From the NCBI GenBank assembly GCA_949130495.1, contig OX422208.1, positions 399,893,885 through 399,957,884 on the forward strand: 64,000 nucleotides of DNA. Direction: 5' to 3'. Positions within the stretch are counted from its first letter, which is position 1. Each line of letters starts with the position of its first letter. Below, one piece after another: positions 1-11,167 of the stretch. The notes below the pieces were generated by a model that was not told the origin of the DNA, searched no databases, and saw only the letters and a program-made list of their open reading frames with translations. Origin of the DNA: Sambucus nigra. Its lineage: Eukaryota > Streptophyta > Magnoliopsida > Dipsacales > Adoxaceae. The position numbers were made by a program, and so were the translations under genes.

Positions 1-821
1 GTTACTACCAACCTCGTCAAGAGAGGCCCTCATGATCCATGGGAATAGTTATTCATCAGGCCATCCAAGGGATGATAACCTCGGCTGGGAGTAGGCCGAG
101 GTTAAGGCCAGCTTCGGCAAGGAATCAGCCAATGTTCCTAACATGTTCCAGCTTAACCTCGGCCCAGCCGACCTTATGGTATCACCTACCTAATCTCGGC
201 TCCACATAAGCCGAGGTCATCATGATTAATCTCGAATTGGATGGAAGTTAGACTTTACCAACCTCGTACTATTCCAGGCCGAGGTCGTGACTAGACAGAT
301 GGTCGAGCTCTTATCATCATTATGTGTGGCTGCGAACACGTGTACACAAATCAGTTATAACCGAATCATTCCCCCCATGTGAGGGAATATTAAGATCATC
401 ATTATCTACATGAGATCATCCAGGTGTCATTCTCATATTGGTTCGATCCTCATGCACATACTCATTGCATGCTTGGGGGGTACACTACACCCCCCAGGCA
501 CTATATATAGAGGTCATCCTCTACCTTGAAAAGGACCAAAATTAGTAACCCTAGCTGAAACTATGTCTAAAGACATAGTAGAGAGAGAGAAAGCTTGAGA
601 GATTGTATCTATGGCCATTAGAGCCCTCATACATTGATACATATCATACACTTGCACAGTGGACGTAGGCATAATTGGTTGAACCACTTATATTCCGGTG
701 TGAATCCTCTTCTCCTCACCTCCTTCTCCTATATGTGTTTACATACTCTCATGCTGCCATTGTTAACACTGAATTAAGCTCATAAACACCTTGAAGGGTG
801 GTTCTGTTTCCAGTATCATCA
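1..821 (+). repeat. 5' LTR of Tat element A (partial)
   Basis: Direct repeat of 10302-11167, differing by scattered substitutions (a few percent by eye) and by one 45-bp duplication present only in the 3' copy. The LTR ends ...CATCA at 821 just before the primer binding site. Its left half is crowded with CCTCGG / CCGAGG motifs in both orientations (for example 79-85, 95-102, 157-162, 210-217, 278-286). Confidence 0.93.
502..509 (+). promoter_or_regulatory. Probable LTR TATA box
   Basis: CTATATATAG follows a C-rich stretch in the LTR and is repeated at 10802-10809 in the 3' LTR. Position and context fit the U3 promoter that would drive element RNA. No start site can be read directly. Confidence 0.6.
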
Positions 822-840
822 TTTTGGCGCCGTCTGTGTG
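822..840 (+). other. Primer binding site of Tat element A
   Basis: TGGCGCCGTCTGTG begins four bases after the LTR end. It is the usual Tat-lineage minus-strand primer site (complementary to a tRNA 3' end). The same motif, as TTGGCACCGTCTGTGGG on the minus strand, occurs in Tat element B. Confidence 0.85.
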
Positions 841-997
841 AACGAGAAGCAATCACCCCCTCATTCGTTGCTTAACCTCACCGAAGACTCTGGTGGTGAA
901 CCAGGCCTCCCCCCTTTGCGCGAAGCTATTTCACCAATGAAAGAGATCCTATCAGGTATTAAGTTCATTTACTACACCAGCTCTTTTGTGCTAACAC

Positions 998-3813
998 ATG
1001 GCACCGGAATTACCACCACCTCTTCCGCCAGCTGGTGCAGGGGGACCTAGCTCTAGCCAGGCACCGCCCCAATCCGAAATGACGGAAGTGGCCGCAGCCT
1101 TGAGGTCCTTGGCTGCCACGCAACAAGCAATGCAGGAGCAATTTGCACAACTCAGCCAAAATATGATGAGGCCACTTGGAGTCTCACCGGAAATGATCAC
1201 TCCGACGGCGGTTAAGCCTCATCCTGCTGCCAGGGGACCATCCCAGGCACCGCGGAAAGACAAACCTGCGCCCCAGCGAAGGAGGGACATTGATGACCCT
1301 AGGCGCTTGCTCATGGGGAGGCAAGGAAACCCTTGCCCTGAACATAGGTATGACGATCTAGAGGCGAAAGATGTCCCGAAAGATTATTGGGAACCGTATG
1401 AGGTTTCAAATAATACAGTCCGTCCTATCCAACAGAGCCAAGCTTGTGGAGGCATAAGAGGTAGAGAAGCCCAACAACGTGGATCATCTTTTGATCAACT
1501 GAGCAGAGGGTCAACCTTTAAAAGGCTCGACCCCGTAAATGACCTAATACAGAGGTTGTCAAGGTCGAGGAGTGTAGACGACTCACAAAGGGAAGAGAGC
1601 CAACGTCGGCCTCATCAGGGACGAGGAAGAGACCAAGAAGAGGTCAACAGCCGACGTTGTGCTGTGGCTGGGGAACCCTCAGTCCACCTCTTGGAGGTGG
1701 TTGGGGATAACCTCGGCTAGGCCGACGTTGCAAGACCATGGAACGACTCTATTCAACGTCTTGAGAACAAGATAGGAGACCTCATCAAAAGTAGGGACCC
1801 ACTGCAAAGAGGTTTCTCAGAAGGCTCTCCGTTCGTGGCTAAGATAGTAAGCTTCCCTACCCAGCCAAGTTTAAGCCACCCACAGTCACTCCTAAGTATA
1901 ACGATAGCACCAATCATGTACATCATATTAAGATGTACCAGTCAGCGACAGATATTTACTCGATACCAGATGAGATGAAGTGTCGGGCTTTCTCCGGGAC
2001 CTTGACGGGAGCTGCGCATATATGGTTTACTTCTCTTCCAAAGAATTCAATTGAGAACTTTAAGGGCTTGGCTGAGCGGTTCATTCACAATTTCTACTTT
2101 GGGGTAAGACCACAAAAGAAGACCGCCCATCTATTGTATGTCAAGAAAGGCAAGCACGAGAGCCTAAGAGACTGCATCGCCAGGTTCAACAAAGAAAAAC
2201 TTGAGGTGGAAGATTACGAAGAGAATATTGCCATGAAGGCCCTCATTGGAGGTCTTCAGAAGGGGAAGTTATTGTGGAAACTTGCGGAAGACCCTCCAAA
2301 GTCCATGGAGGAGCTATTGGCAACTACGGGGAAGGTCATAAACGCTGAAGAGGCCATGGACGCTAAGTATGAAGACGAGAACTGCGGTAGCAGTGGGAAG
2401 TTCCAAAGAAAGAAGGATGGAAAGAAGAGGGCAGCTGATGACAAGTTTGCGCGTTACACCCCTCTTACGGTAAGCTGCGAACACATCCTCAATGAGATCA
2501 AGAATGATCGATCCCTAAGATGGCCAGAGAAGCTAAAAGCTCCTCCACATAAGAGGAACCAGAACTTATGGTGTGAATTCCACCAGGACCATAGCCACAT
2601 AACAGACAAGTGCTTCGTCTTGAAGGATGAGATCGAGAAGATATTGAAGTCAGGAAAATTGAGGAAATATGTTGATGGCAAAGTTCCTAAAAAGGGAAGA
2701 GATGACTCCAAAAAGAAGAGGAACGATAGATGTCGTGATAATATCCCGGCAAGAAGGGATGGTGACTCAGACGGAGATGACGAAAACGATCCAGACCTCC
2801 CGCCAAAAGATGACAACACCCCAGTGAAGAGGGTTGCTATGATCTCTTTTGGCATTAGCACCATATGCGGAGGACTTGTGGGGGGTGGTGTTGAGGTTGC
2901 TGACAGGAAAGCTTATGTGGCAGAGGCCAAATCAGTGGCCAAATTTGAAGTGGTAAACCTGACATCTTTCGAGACTACGCAGAAAAGGAAGAAGGTAGAC
3001 ATGGGCACTCTCGTAGTTGGGTTATCCCGACTCGACTTCAAAGGTATCCTAGCTCCACATGATGACCCCTTAGTGATCACGACAAGAGTTCATGGATGTG
3101 AGGTGCAGAGAATTCTGGTCGATGGAGGAAGTTCGACAGATGTGATGTTTTGGCCCTGTTTAAAAAGCCTAGGCCTTAGCAGAGCGAGGCTGGTACCCTA
3201 TCATCATCCGTTAATGGGGTTCATCGGTGAAAAGTTCCATCCACTAGGCATGTATGAGATGGACGTACGAATGGGTGATGAGTGGCCTAAGAGGTTATCC
3301 CGGAAGATCAATTTTTTCGTTATGGATGAAAATGTCTTCTCGGCCTATAACCTCATCATAGCAAGAGTAGCCCTTAAAGAGTTTGAAGCTGTGCCATTGA
3401 CAGTCCACCAGATGCTAAAATTCTCGACCCCCTACGGGGTAAGGAAAGTGCAGGGTGATCAGACTATAGCGCGAGAATGTTACTTCAACTCGGATGAAGA
3501 GAGAGAGGCCCATAAGAGAGCTACTACCACTTATAACATCGATACCCTTGACCCTAGAGATGAAACAAAGTTAAAGAAGGGAGAGGCTGCGGAAGAGGTA
3601 GAATCCATCGTCCTCAATGAGGACGAACCGAAAAAAACTGTCCAGGTCGGTAAATCCTTAAAAGCGAAGATCAAGGAGGAGCTGGTAAACTTCCTGAGGA
3701 AGAGGCAGAGTGTCTTTGCATGGAGTCACGCGGACATGCCAGGCATCAGCCCTGAAGTGATGTGCCACAAGCTGAATGTGACTAAGGATGCTAAGCCAAT
3801 CAAACAAAGATGA
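998..3813 (+). pseudogene. gag-protease of Tat element A (frameshifted)
   Basis: An N-terminal Pro/Ala/Gln-rich piece (998-1720) ends in a stop. The frame resumes near 1864 and runs from Met 1933 for 626 residues. That frame holds a Retrotrans_gag (PF03732-like) region at roughly residues 1-110, including an AHIWFTSLP motif. A CCHC-like finger of Tat type (CEFHQDHSHITDKC, about 2572-2613) and a basic Lys/Arg stretch come next. The aspartic protease active site appears as LVDGGSSTDVMF near 3118. Typical retroviral proteases have D-T/S-G; here it is D-G-G, as is common in Tat proteins. The product would be capsid/nucleocapsid plus protease. The frame breaks near 1720-1860 and again at 3813 before reverse transcriptase, so it is inactive. 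Confidence 0.9.
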
Positions 3814-5182
3814 AGAGTATACCGATTTGAAGAAGTATGACGTCATCCGAGAACAGGTCCAAAAGTTAGAAGAGGCTAAATTCATCAGGGAAGTGATATA
3901 TCCGGAATGGCTATCAAACGCAGTCATTGTGCCCAAGGCCAATGGAAAGTGGAGAATGTGCGTAGATTTTACTGACCTGAACAAGTCTTGCCCAAAGGAC
4001 AGTTATCCCCTACCCCGGATCGACCAGATAGTAGATGCAACTGAAGGACACGAGCTCATGAGCTTCATGGACGCATATTCAGGCTACAATCAGATCTTCA
4101 TGGATGCTAAAGACTCAGAAAAGACAGCCTTCATTACTGACAAAGGGACGTATTGATACAAAGTGATGCCCTTCGAATTGAAAAATACAGGGGTAACATA
4201 TCAACGTATGGTGAATAAGATGTTCGAAGACCAAATAGGCAAGACCGTGTAGGTGTATGTAGACGATATATTGACGAAGAGCTTAAAGGCCTACACTCAC
4301 GTGGTAGACTTGGAAGAGACCTTCAATACCATGGACCTATACAGAATGAAACTCAACCCGGCAAAGTGTGTCTTCGGGGTAGGAGCTGGGAATTTTTTTG
4401 GATTTATCGTCAATCAAAGAGGAATAGAGGCGAACCCGGAGAAAATCAAGGCTTTACTCGACATAAAGACACCTAGGAGTATCAAGGACGTTCAGAGGCT
4501 CACTGGAAGAGTGGATGCACTCAACAGATTTGTCTCCAGGGCGACCGACAAGTGTCTTCCGTTCTTCAAGGTGCTTAGAAAGGCTTTTGAGTGGGACAAA
4601 GAGTGTGATGAGGCTTTTGATCAACTCAAGTCATACCTTGGATCTCCCTTTATCTTATCTCGGCCCATAGTAGGAGAGAAGTTGTACGTCTATCTAGCAG
4701 TCTCTGAATCCGCTATAAGTGCGGCCATTGTACAGGAAGATGTTAGGATTTAAAGGCATGTACACTTCAACAGTAAGGCCCTTCAAGGGTCTGAGCAGAA
4801 TTACCCTCGAATGTAAAAATTGGCCTACGCCCTGATACATGCTTCTAGGAAGATGAAGCCATACTTTTAAGCCCATTCCATGATCATTCTCACCGACTCC
4901 CCGTTAAGACAGGCCCTCCATAAACCTGAGAAGTCGAGTAGACTGATGACCTGGGCCATTGAATTGGGGGAATATGACCTTACTTATCAGCCTAGGGTGG
5001 CCATCAAAGGGCAGGCGCTTGCAGACTTCGTTGCTGAGTTCACATGGGAAGAGACCAAGATTGAGAATAACTCAGAGACTGCAGAGGGTCAAACGTTAAC
5101 ATCTTCCAAACGACGAAAGAGGTTATATCCAGAGAGACCGAGATTGAGAACAGATCAGAGACTGCAGAAGTGTCAAACGTGA
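3788..5182 (+). pseudogene. Reverse transcriptase-RNase H of Tat element A
   Basis: One continuous frame is broken by five in-frame stops (4154 TGA, 4250 TAG, and TAA near 4750, 4814 and 4868). Visible parts are the RT entry motif FIREVIYPEWLSNAVIVPK, the DFTDLNK block and the catalytic loop YVDDIL at about 4256-4273. The connection LTGRVDALNRF and the first (Ty3-type) RNase H, ending ALADFVAEFTWEE, follow. The catalytic Asp pair is intact, but a TAG lies just before it. The enzyme would copy element RNA inside virus-like particles. It overlaps the end of the protease frame in another phase, so the original polyprotein has shifted frame near 3810. Confidence 0.92.
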
Positions 5183-6135
5183 AGGTCTTCCGAGATCCAA
5201 AAGAGGTTGTATCCAGGGGGACTAGGAACAAAATGGCCAAGAATGAGGAAGATCGGTACCTCTTTAGACAAGGAATGATGTTAGAAGGTGGATTCTCATC
5301 AGATAAAGACATCTGGAACCTCTTTGTCGACGGGTCATCTTACGAAAGTGGGAGCAGTGCGGGGTTGATACTCTCATCCCCGGATGGTACTAACATCCAA
5401 TATGCCCTAAGGTTTAACTTCAGGTCATCGAATAATGAGTCAGAATATGAAGCCATGATAGCAGTTCTCTTATTGGCAAAGACTCTGGGAGTAGGACGAC
5501 TTTTACTTCATAATGACTCAAGGTTAGTTGTTAATCAAGTCTTAGGGGTTTATGAGGCCAAAGATGAAAGGATGGCTAAATACCTGAAGAGGGTAAGAAC
5601 GATACTGGAAGGCCTCAAAGAGGTAAAGATGAAGAGATTACCTTGGCAAAATAATAGCCACGCAGATGCCTTGGCAAGGTTGGCTTCAGCAACGAAGACA
5701 GATATCCGTAGAATAGTCCCTGTCGAGATCTTGCCCAGAGTAACCATTAAAAAAGAAGAGGTTAGTACCCCCTGCCTCAATCTGAACCTAGGGGATTCTT
5801 GGATGGACCCCCTTATCAGGTATATCAGAGAAGGAGAACTGCCGGAATCAAAGATAGAAAGGAGGAAATTAAGATACAGAGCTGCGAAATTCTCCATAGT
5901 GGGAAACGTCCTTTATAAGAAGGGATTCCTATTACCTCTCCTCAGATGCGTTCATCCCACGGAAGTTCCCCGCATCTTACAGGAGGTACATGAGGGTTCT
6001 TGCTCCAGTCACATAGGAGGAAGACCCTTGACCAAAAGAATTATCACGTAGGGGTACTAGTGGCCAACCTTGGCAAATGATGCTACAGCTTACGTAAAGA
6101 GGTGCGACAAATGTCAAAGATTCTCCACAATCCCC
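5170..6135 (+). pseudogene. Second (archaeal-type) RNase H and integrase zinc finger of Tat element A
   Basis: The frame opening at Met 5170 carries LFVDGSSYESGSSAG, NNESEYEA, HNDSRLVVNQV and NSHADALARL, in the order of the plant archaeal-like RNase H (RVT_3) with its acidic residues visible. This extra RNase H defines the Tat lineage. Downstream comes the integrase H-H-C-C finger: VHEG..CSSH at 5986-6015, a TAG at 6049, then CDKC near 6105. Right after the finger the sequence passes into a tandem repeat at 6177, and the catalytic integrase core (D,D-35-E) is absent. The element therefore cannot supply its own integrase. Confidence 0.9.
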
Positions 6136-6176
6136 CATCAACCTCATCAATCTATGACGTCTATCAGTTCCCCTTG

Positions 6177-6999
6177 GTCAGACATCATACTTGGATGACC
6201 TCAGACCCTTAACATCATTAATTTGGTGAAATTATTTATGAGGATAACATCTTAGTGATGACCTCGGACCTTAAAACATCATGATTTGGTGGCAAGGTCT
6301 GAGGTCAGACATCATACTTGGATGACCTCAGACCCTTAACATCATTAATTTGGTGAAATTATTTATGAGGATAACATCTTAGTTGATGACCTCGGACCTT
6401 AAAACATCATGATTTGGTGACAAGGTCTGAGGTCAGACACCATACTTGGATGAGCTCAGACCCTTAACATCATTAATTTGGTGAAATTTATGTGAGGATA
6501 ATATCTTAGTGATGACCTCGGACCTTATAACATCATGATTTGGTGATAAGGTCTGAGATCAGACATCATACTTGGATGACCTCAGGCCCTTAACATCATT
6601 AATTTGGTGAAATTATTTGTGAGGATAACATCTTAGTTAATGACCTCAGACCTTAAAATATTATGATTTGGTGACAAGGTCTGAGGTCAGACATCATACT
6701 TGGATGACCTCAGACCCTTAACATCATTAATTTAGTGAAATTATTTGTGCGGATAACATCTTAGTGATGACCTCGGACCTTATAACATTATGATTTGGTG
6801 ATAAGGTCTGAGATCAGACATCATACTTGGATGACCTCATACCCTTAACATCATTAATTTGGTGAAATTATTTGTGATGATAACATCTTAGTGATGACCT
6901 CGGACCTTATAACATCATGATTTGGTGACAAGGTCGGAGGTCAGACATCATACTTGGATGACCTCAGACCCTTAACATCATTAATTTGGTGAAATTATT
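6177..6999 (+). repeat. 127-bp tandem repeat, about 6.5 copies, in place of integrase core
   Basis: Copies start near 6177, 6304, 6432, 6558, 6686, 6813 and 6940, so the period is 126-128 bp. Each copy is a dimer of two related halves of about 63 bp: one has GACCTCAGACCC..AACATCAT, the other GACCTCGGACCTT..ACATCAT. The second half contains an inverted pair, GACCTCGGACCTT and AAGGTCTGAGGTC, about 20 bases apart, so each unit can fold into a 12-13 bp stem. Copies differ by only a few substitutions. Tandem arrays in the 3' untranslated region of Tat/Ogre elements are known sources of plant satellite DNA. Nothing coding spans 6136-7169. Confidence 0.95.
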
Positions 7000-7169
7000 G
7001 CATGGCAAAGAAAATCATCCAATAAATAATTCAGCAAGAGAAGAAATAAGAGCCCTCCTCAGAGGTCGACAAATTAAGTTACAAATGGCAAAAATATAAA
7101 GTAACATTGTTCATCAGAGGTTACAATTAATTGAGAGTTACAAAAGATTGCATATAGCTTCACAAGAAT
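7000..7169. other. Spacer between tandem repeat and antisense gene
   Basis: AT-rich, with no open frame of note. It is the convergent 3' region of pol (plus) and the antisense gene (minus). No clear terminator or poly(A) signal pair can be assigned. Confidence 0.5.
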
Positions 7170-7787
7170 TTAAGTGTTTGTAGCCTCAGGGTTAGTTGAC
7201 ACGTTTGTAATTCCTTGGCCGAGGGTGGTCACTTCCACCCCCTCATCTTGAGCACCAACATCTTCAGTCATGGTGTCTCCTTGGGGGGCGGTCTCAGTGG
7301 GTGCAGCACCTCCCTCTTCTTCAACCTCCTGCAGGGCCTGGGCAAACTTAGGGTCGACATAGCCCAGGCTGATGAAGTCAGCAGCTATAAGGCTTCCTGA
7401 TTCCTTCTCCTTCATGACAGCCCATTTACTAATGGCCTTGACCCCCCTCTCCAGATATTCAAAGTCGAAGATGACAAACTCGTCAGAGACCTTGTACTCC
7501 TCTAAGATCTTCTCAGAGGCATCATCCAAGGCAGTCTTGACAACCACATCAACTTTATGCTGAAGATAGTCAGCCTGAGTCTTCAGGGCAGTATTATGAT
7601 ATTCCCTCTACTTGTCCATATCCTTCTTCAGTCCCTTCACATGGTTCTCAGCCTTCTTCAAAGCAGTCTTCAGACGTTCCACTTCAACGTTTAAAGTGGC
7701 CTCAGTCTTCTCAGCCTCTTGGCCCTTCTCTATCAGAGGAAGCTTCCCCAAGGTCCAGTTGACATAGTGATGCATGGTGAGAAGACC

Positions 7788-7878
7788 CTGCATAACATGT
7801 GCAAAGATGTCATACTAAGGTCTGAAATAGTTCAAATACCGATGTTACACATTCAGAAGCTATAGTTAAAGGTCTTAC
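7788..7878 (-). other. Predicted 91-bp intron 2 of antisense gene
   Basis: The minus-strand donor ATCCAA|GTAAGACC and acceptor TTATGCAG|GGTCTTC join ..FSLHRTIQ to GLLTMHHYVNW in one frame, leading into the coiled coil. The unspliced sequence has stops in this frame. Confidence 0.65.
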
Positions 7879-8259
7879 TTGGATGGTACGATGAAGGGAG
7901 AATTCAACCATCAGAGGCTTATCCATGGACCGGTAAAAGCGCTTATCAGACTCAGTCATGACACCATCGATAGCATCCAAGGCCTTCATACTTTAGCCAA
8001 TGATATTATCACCAATCTTTAAATGCTCAAGACGAGCAATCAAGGCATCCTCAGAAAAAATAGGGATGGCACGATCCCCCCTTTCTTCTTCTGTCTCTGA
8101 TCCTCAGGGGCAAGGTCGGAAACCTTCCTCTTTTTGGTGGCCTCAGCCCTTGAGGTAGATGGAGGGGGAGGAGGATCATTCAGTCCAGTTTTTTTATGAG
8201 CTTTGTCAGACTAGGGGAAACCATCTCCCACAACTCGTCAGATATTCGTTTTGGGCGCT

Positions 8260-8339
8260 CTGTAAGATGGATAGGTCTGAGTTAGAAAATCAGATATACA
8301 AAATTCAGAGGTATAACTTGTTAAAATAAAAAGACTTAC
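8260..8339 (-). other. Predicted 80-bp intron 1 of antisense gene
   Basis: On the minus strand the donor is CTTC|GTAAGTC and the acceptor TTACAG|AGCGCC. Removing the segment joins ..LTEL to a frame reading ..PKRISDELWEMVSP without a stop, whereas reading through runs into a stop at about 8305. The corresponding gene of Tat element B has a 79-bp GT-AG intron at 38172-38250, though I did not prove it is at the same site. Confidence 0.7.
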
Positions 8340-9594
8340 GAAGCTCTGTTAAAGGACTTTCCCCAAGCCCTGTCTCAGAGAGATAGTAGGGGGTCATCAA
8401 GTGTTCGAATTTGATAAGCAGACCATGCTCCCCCTGATCCTGAAGGTCTTTGACCTTCTGAAGATTATTTAGGCTTAGCCCAGGGTCGGCCCTAGCAGCC
8501 ATTGTTACCTTTCCCCATCTCAGGGGCATTCTCGGCTCTAATGAGGAATAGGGGGCACCTGGACCAAATTCACATGGACCTGATGCAAAGAAGTAGCGTG
8601 GCTTCCAGTTATGGTTCAAGGTTTGGGTGACCTGCAGCATCTTTTTATTTGACTTCCGAGCTAGGAAATGATAATAGCTCGGATGATTACTGGCAGATGA
8701 AGGGACATAACACCCCGTGAAGACTTGGACTGGAAGGTCTGAGTGATGGACAACCTTCCATAGGATAATGGCTCCAATTATCACCCTCCAAGAATTGGGT
8801 GACAACTGGAAAGGAGCCAAGTTGATGTAAGCTAATATAGCCCTGATGATAGGATGGATGGGCAAACAAAATCCCAACTTGAACATCTACTCATATAGGC
8901 AGATCTCACCATCTCGGCCGTCATAAGCCCTCTCTTCCCTCAGAGGTCTCCTGAGTTTTATAGAGGGACTTATGGAATATAGATGTCTAAAGGCCAGAAG
9001 GTCGACCTCACTGACCGTACTCTCAATCTCGGCCGCCTCAGAGGTGTCAACGTCACTCTCCACACCATCATCATCTAGCTCAACGTCGGCCTGAGCAGAC
9101 GATGGGGCACCACCTGGAAACCTCTGAGTGAACTCAGCCCTTGTGACTGCCGATAGAGGAATGGATTAAAGAATCGATGGAAAATCCACACTTGGCCCAG
9201 TAATTTCAACCTCTGAGTAAAAGGTTTATGTGCTTGAACTTTTGTGAGACGAAGCCCGACTGGAAATCTCTGGCTGATCAGGGACCTGATCTTATTAATT
9301 TGAGAAGTACATGGCCTCTTGGAAGGAATCCACAGACATAGGGTCTGAGGTGGATGACTCAGACTCCGACATTAGATAGGGTTCAGTTGGGACCTCTGCT
9401 TGGTTAACTGGTTCGGTTGGTTCAGGGTATATGACCTTCAGAGGTGGTGGAAAGATAGGTTTGAGGGGGAATTCCTCTGACCTACGAGCTTCCTCCTGCG
9501 CTCTTTCTATTTGCCTAATTTTCTCTAAGGTCTTCTCTCTAAGAGAGGGGAACTCCTCTAAAAGTTGGTAAAGGGGTCTGAGCATATGAGGCAA

Positions 9595-10154
9595 ACGCTA
9601 GACTTATTGACTCTCCTAAATTACAAACAAGATTGGCAAATGGAATTAAAGATCAAGCTATTAAACTTTGAACAAAAATGACGAAGAACAATTAAGAACA
9701 GTTCACTAGAAAAACAAATAGTTTCACCGGAAACCTCTTGAAGCTCACCGAAAAATGCAAAAGCAAGAACAAAGGCAGAAAAATAAAGAAGAAAGGATGG
9801 CAAGGGGTACCTGAAGAAAGGTGATGAGAAGTAAGGAAGGAATACCAAGGAATGACCACCCAAACGCACTTCAAATCAGAGCTCTTCTAGAGAGAGAAAG
9901 TTGCATAAATGACCAAATTCGAAGAAGGAGAGAAATGAGGAAGAAAGAGAAGAAAATAGGGTTTAAACCCTTAATTATGAGTGCACGTATCCCAAGGCCC
10001 ATTATTGCCTTGGGATCCCAAAAGACAGCCAACATCATCAAACCTGTTAGGCACGCTATCTACTCCAGTAGCTGACACTTGTTAAGAGACTATTGACACC
10101 TGAAGAAATTCAATCTCGGGTAAATATACCCCTTAGACACCTGATCATACAGGT
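9595..10154 (-). other. 5' region of the antisense gene
   Basis: Purine-rich on the plus strand, so pyrimidine-rich on the minus strand (9830-9960), like a plant 5' leader. A possible acceptor CTTTCTTCAG lies near 9812. The antisense promoter should lie here or in the adjacent 3' LTR. No convincing TATA box was assigned. Short open frames here show no domain. Confidence 0.35.
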
Positions 10155-10170
10155 AACTAAGGGCTAGGGG
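10155..10170 (+). other. Polypurine tract of Tat element A
   Basis: AACTAAGGGCTAGGGG directly precedes the LTR start TGATTGATATTCCC at 10171. This is the expected plus-strand primer position. Confidence 0.8.
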
Positions 10171-11167
10171 TGATTGATATTCCCTAAATGTACCACCTCA
10201 GCTCAGAGGCATCAACCTCGGCCATTGGTATGGCCAATATTGGAAGGGTCTTAGAACAATGACCAGCGGTCTCGTTCCAAGCAAGGTTGGCCATGGCCGA
10301 CGTTACTACCAACCTCGTCAAGAGAGGCCCTCATGATCCATGGGAATAGTTATTCATCAGGCCATCCAAGGGATGACAGCCTCGGCTAGGAGTAGGCCGA
10401 GGTTAAGGCCATCTTCGGCAAGGAATCAATCAATGTTCCTAACATATTCCAGCTTAACCTCGGCCCATCCAACCTTATGGTATCACCTACCTAACCTCGG
10501 CTCCACATAAGCTGAGGTCATCATGATTAATCTTGGATTGGATGGCAGTTAGACTTTACCAACCTCATACTATTCTAGGCCGAGGTCGTGACCAGACAGA
10601 TGGCCGAGCTCTTATCACCATTATGTGTGGCTGGGAACACGTGTACACAAATCAGTTATAACCGAATCATTCCCCCCATGTGAGGGAATATTGAGGTCAT
10701 CATTATCTACATGAGATTAGCCAGGTGTCATTCTCATACTGGCTCGATCCTCATGCACATACTCATTGCATGCTTGGGGGGTACACTACACCCCCCAGGC
10801 ACTATATATAGAGGTCATCCTCTACCTTGAAAAGGACCAAAATTAGCAACCCTAGCTGAAACTCTGTCTAAATATACAGTAGAGAGAGATAAAGCTTGAG
10901 AGATTATATCTATCGCCTTTAGATCCCTCATAGAGTGATACATATCATACACTTGCACAATGGACGTAGGCCTAATTGGGTGAACCACTTATATTCCAGT
11001 GTGAATCCTCTTCTCCTCACCTCCTTCTCCTACTTATATTCCAGTGTGAATCCTCTTCTCCTCACCTCCTTCTCCTATATGTGTTTACATACTCTCATGC
11101 TGCCATTGTTAACACTGAATCAAGCTCATAAACACCTTAAAGGGTGGTGCTGTTTCCAGCATCATCA
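10171..11167 (+). repeat. 3' LTR of Tat element A
   Basis: 997 bp, starting TG after the polypurine tract and ending ..CATCA. 10302-11167 aligns to 1-821. TATA-like ACTATATATAG lies at about 10801-10811. The next base after 11167 is already copia sequence, so 11168-11172 (CATCT) would be one copy of the target duplication. Confidence 0.92.
10987..11076 (+). repeat. Exact 45-bp tandem duplication in the 3' LTR
   Basis: ACTTATATTCCAGTGTG.. (45 bp) occurs twice in a row at 10987-11031 and 11032-11076, identically as far as I can read. The 5' LTR has one copy. The aligned LTR lengths (821 versus 866) differ by exactly 45, so there is no other net indel. Confidence 0.95.

Larger units (their letters stand above)
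7170..9594 (-). pseudogene. Antisense accessory gene with PF04195-like (gypsy-type transposase) domain, Tat element A
   Basis: Reading minus from Met 9594, an acidic/Ser-rich N-terminus (MSESESSTSDPMSVD) comes first. A frame containing HLYSISPSIKLRRPL and YDGRDGEICLYE follows, then a TAG and MFKLGFCLPIHPIIRAI..LAPFQLSPNSWRV. The pattern lP-hP-hhr-hl...hapxQLxPNxWRv is that of PF04195, a domain found in plant gypsy-type element proteins whose biochemical role is not known. Two GT-AG introns (8260-8339, 7788-7878) separate it from a Lys-rich linker (KKRKVSD, a possible nuclear signal) and a long coiled coil (LNVEVERLKTALKKAENHVKGL). An acidic tail ends at 7170. Orientation is opposite to gag-pol, between pol and the 3' LTR. 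At least one stop and a frameshift after exon 2 make it a pseudogene. The homologous gene in Tat element B supports the model. Confidence 0.75.
1..11167 (+). mobile_element. Tat-type Ty3/gypsy retrotransposon A (5' end outside window)
   Basis: The two LTR copies are direct repeats: position 1 aligns with 10302, and both copies end in CATCA. Between them, in order, lie a primer binding site, gag-protease, reverse transcriptase-RNase H, a second archaeal-type RNase H and an integrase zinc finger. These are followed by a tandem repeat, an antisense accessory gene and a polypurine tract. Two RNase H domains plus an accessory gene between pol and the 3' LTR are hallmarks of the plant Tat/Ogre/Retand lineage. 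About 131 bp of the 5' LTR lie left of the window, so the target duplication cannot be tested. The right flank enters the 3' end of a copia element, so this element is nested in it. Frames are broken and the integrase core is missing, so it is non-autonomous. Confidence 0.93.
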
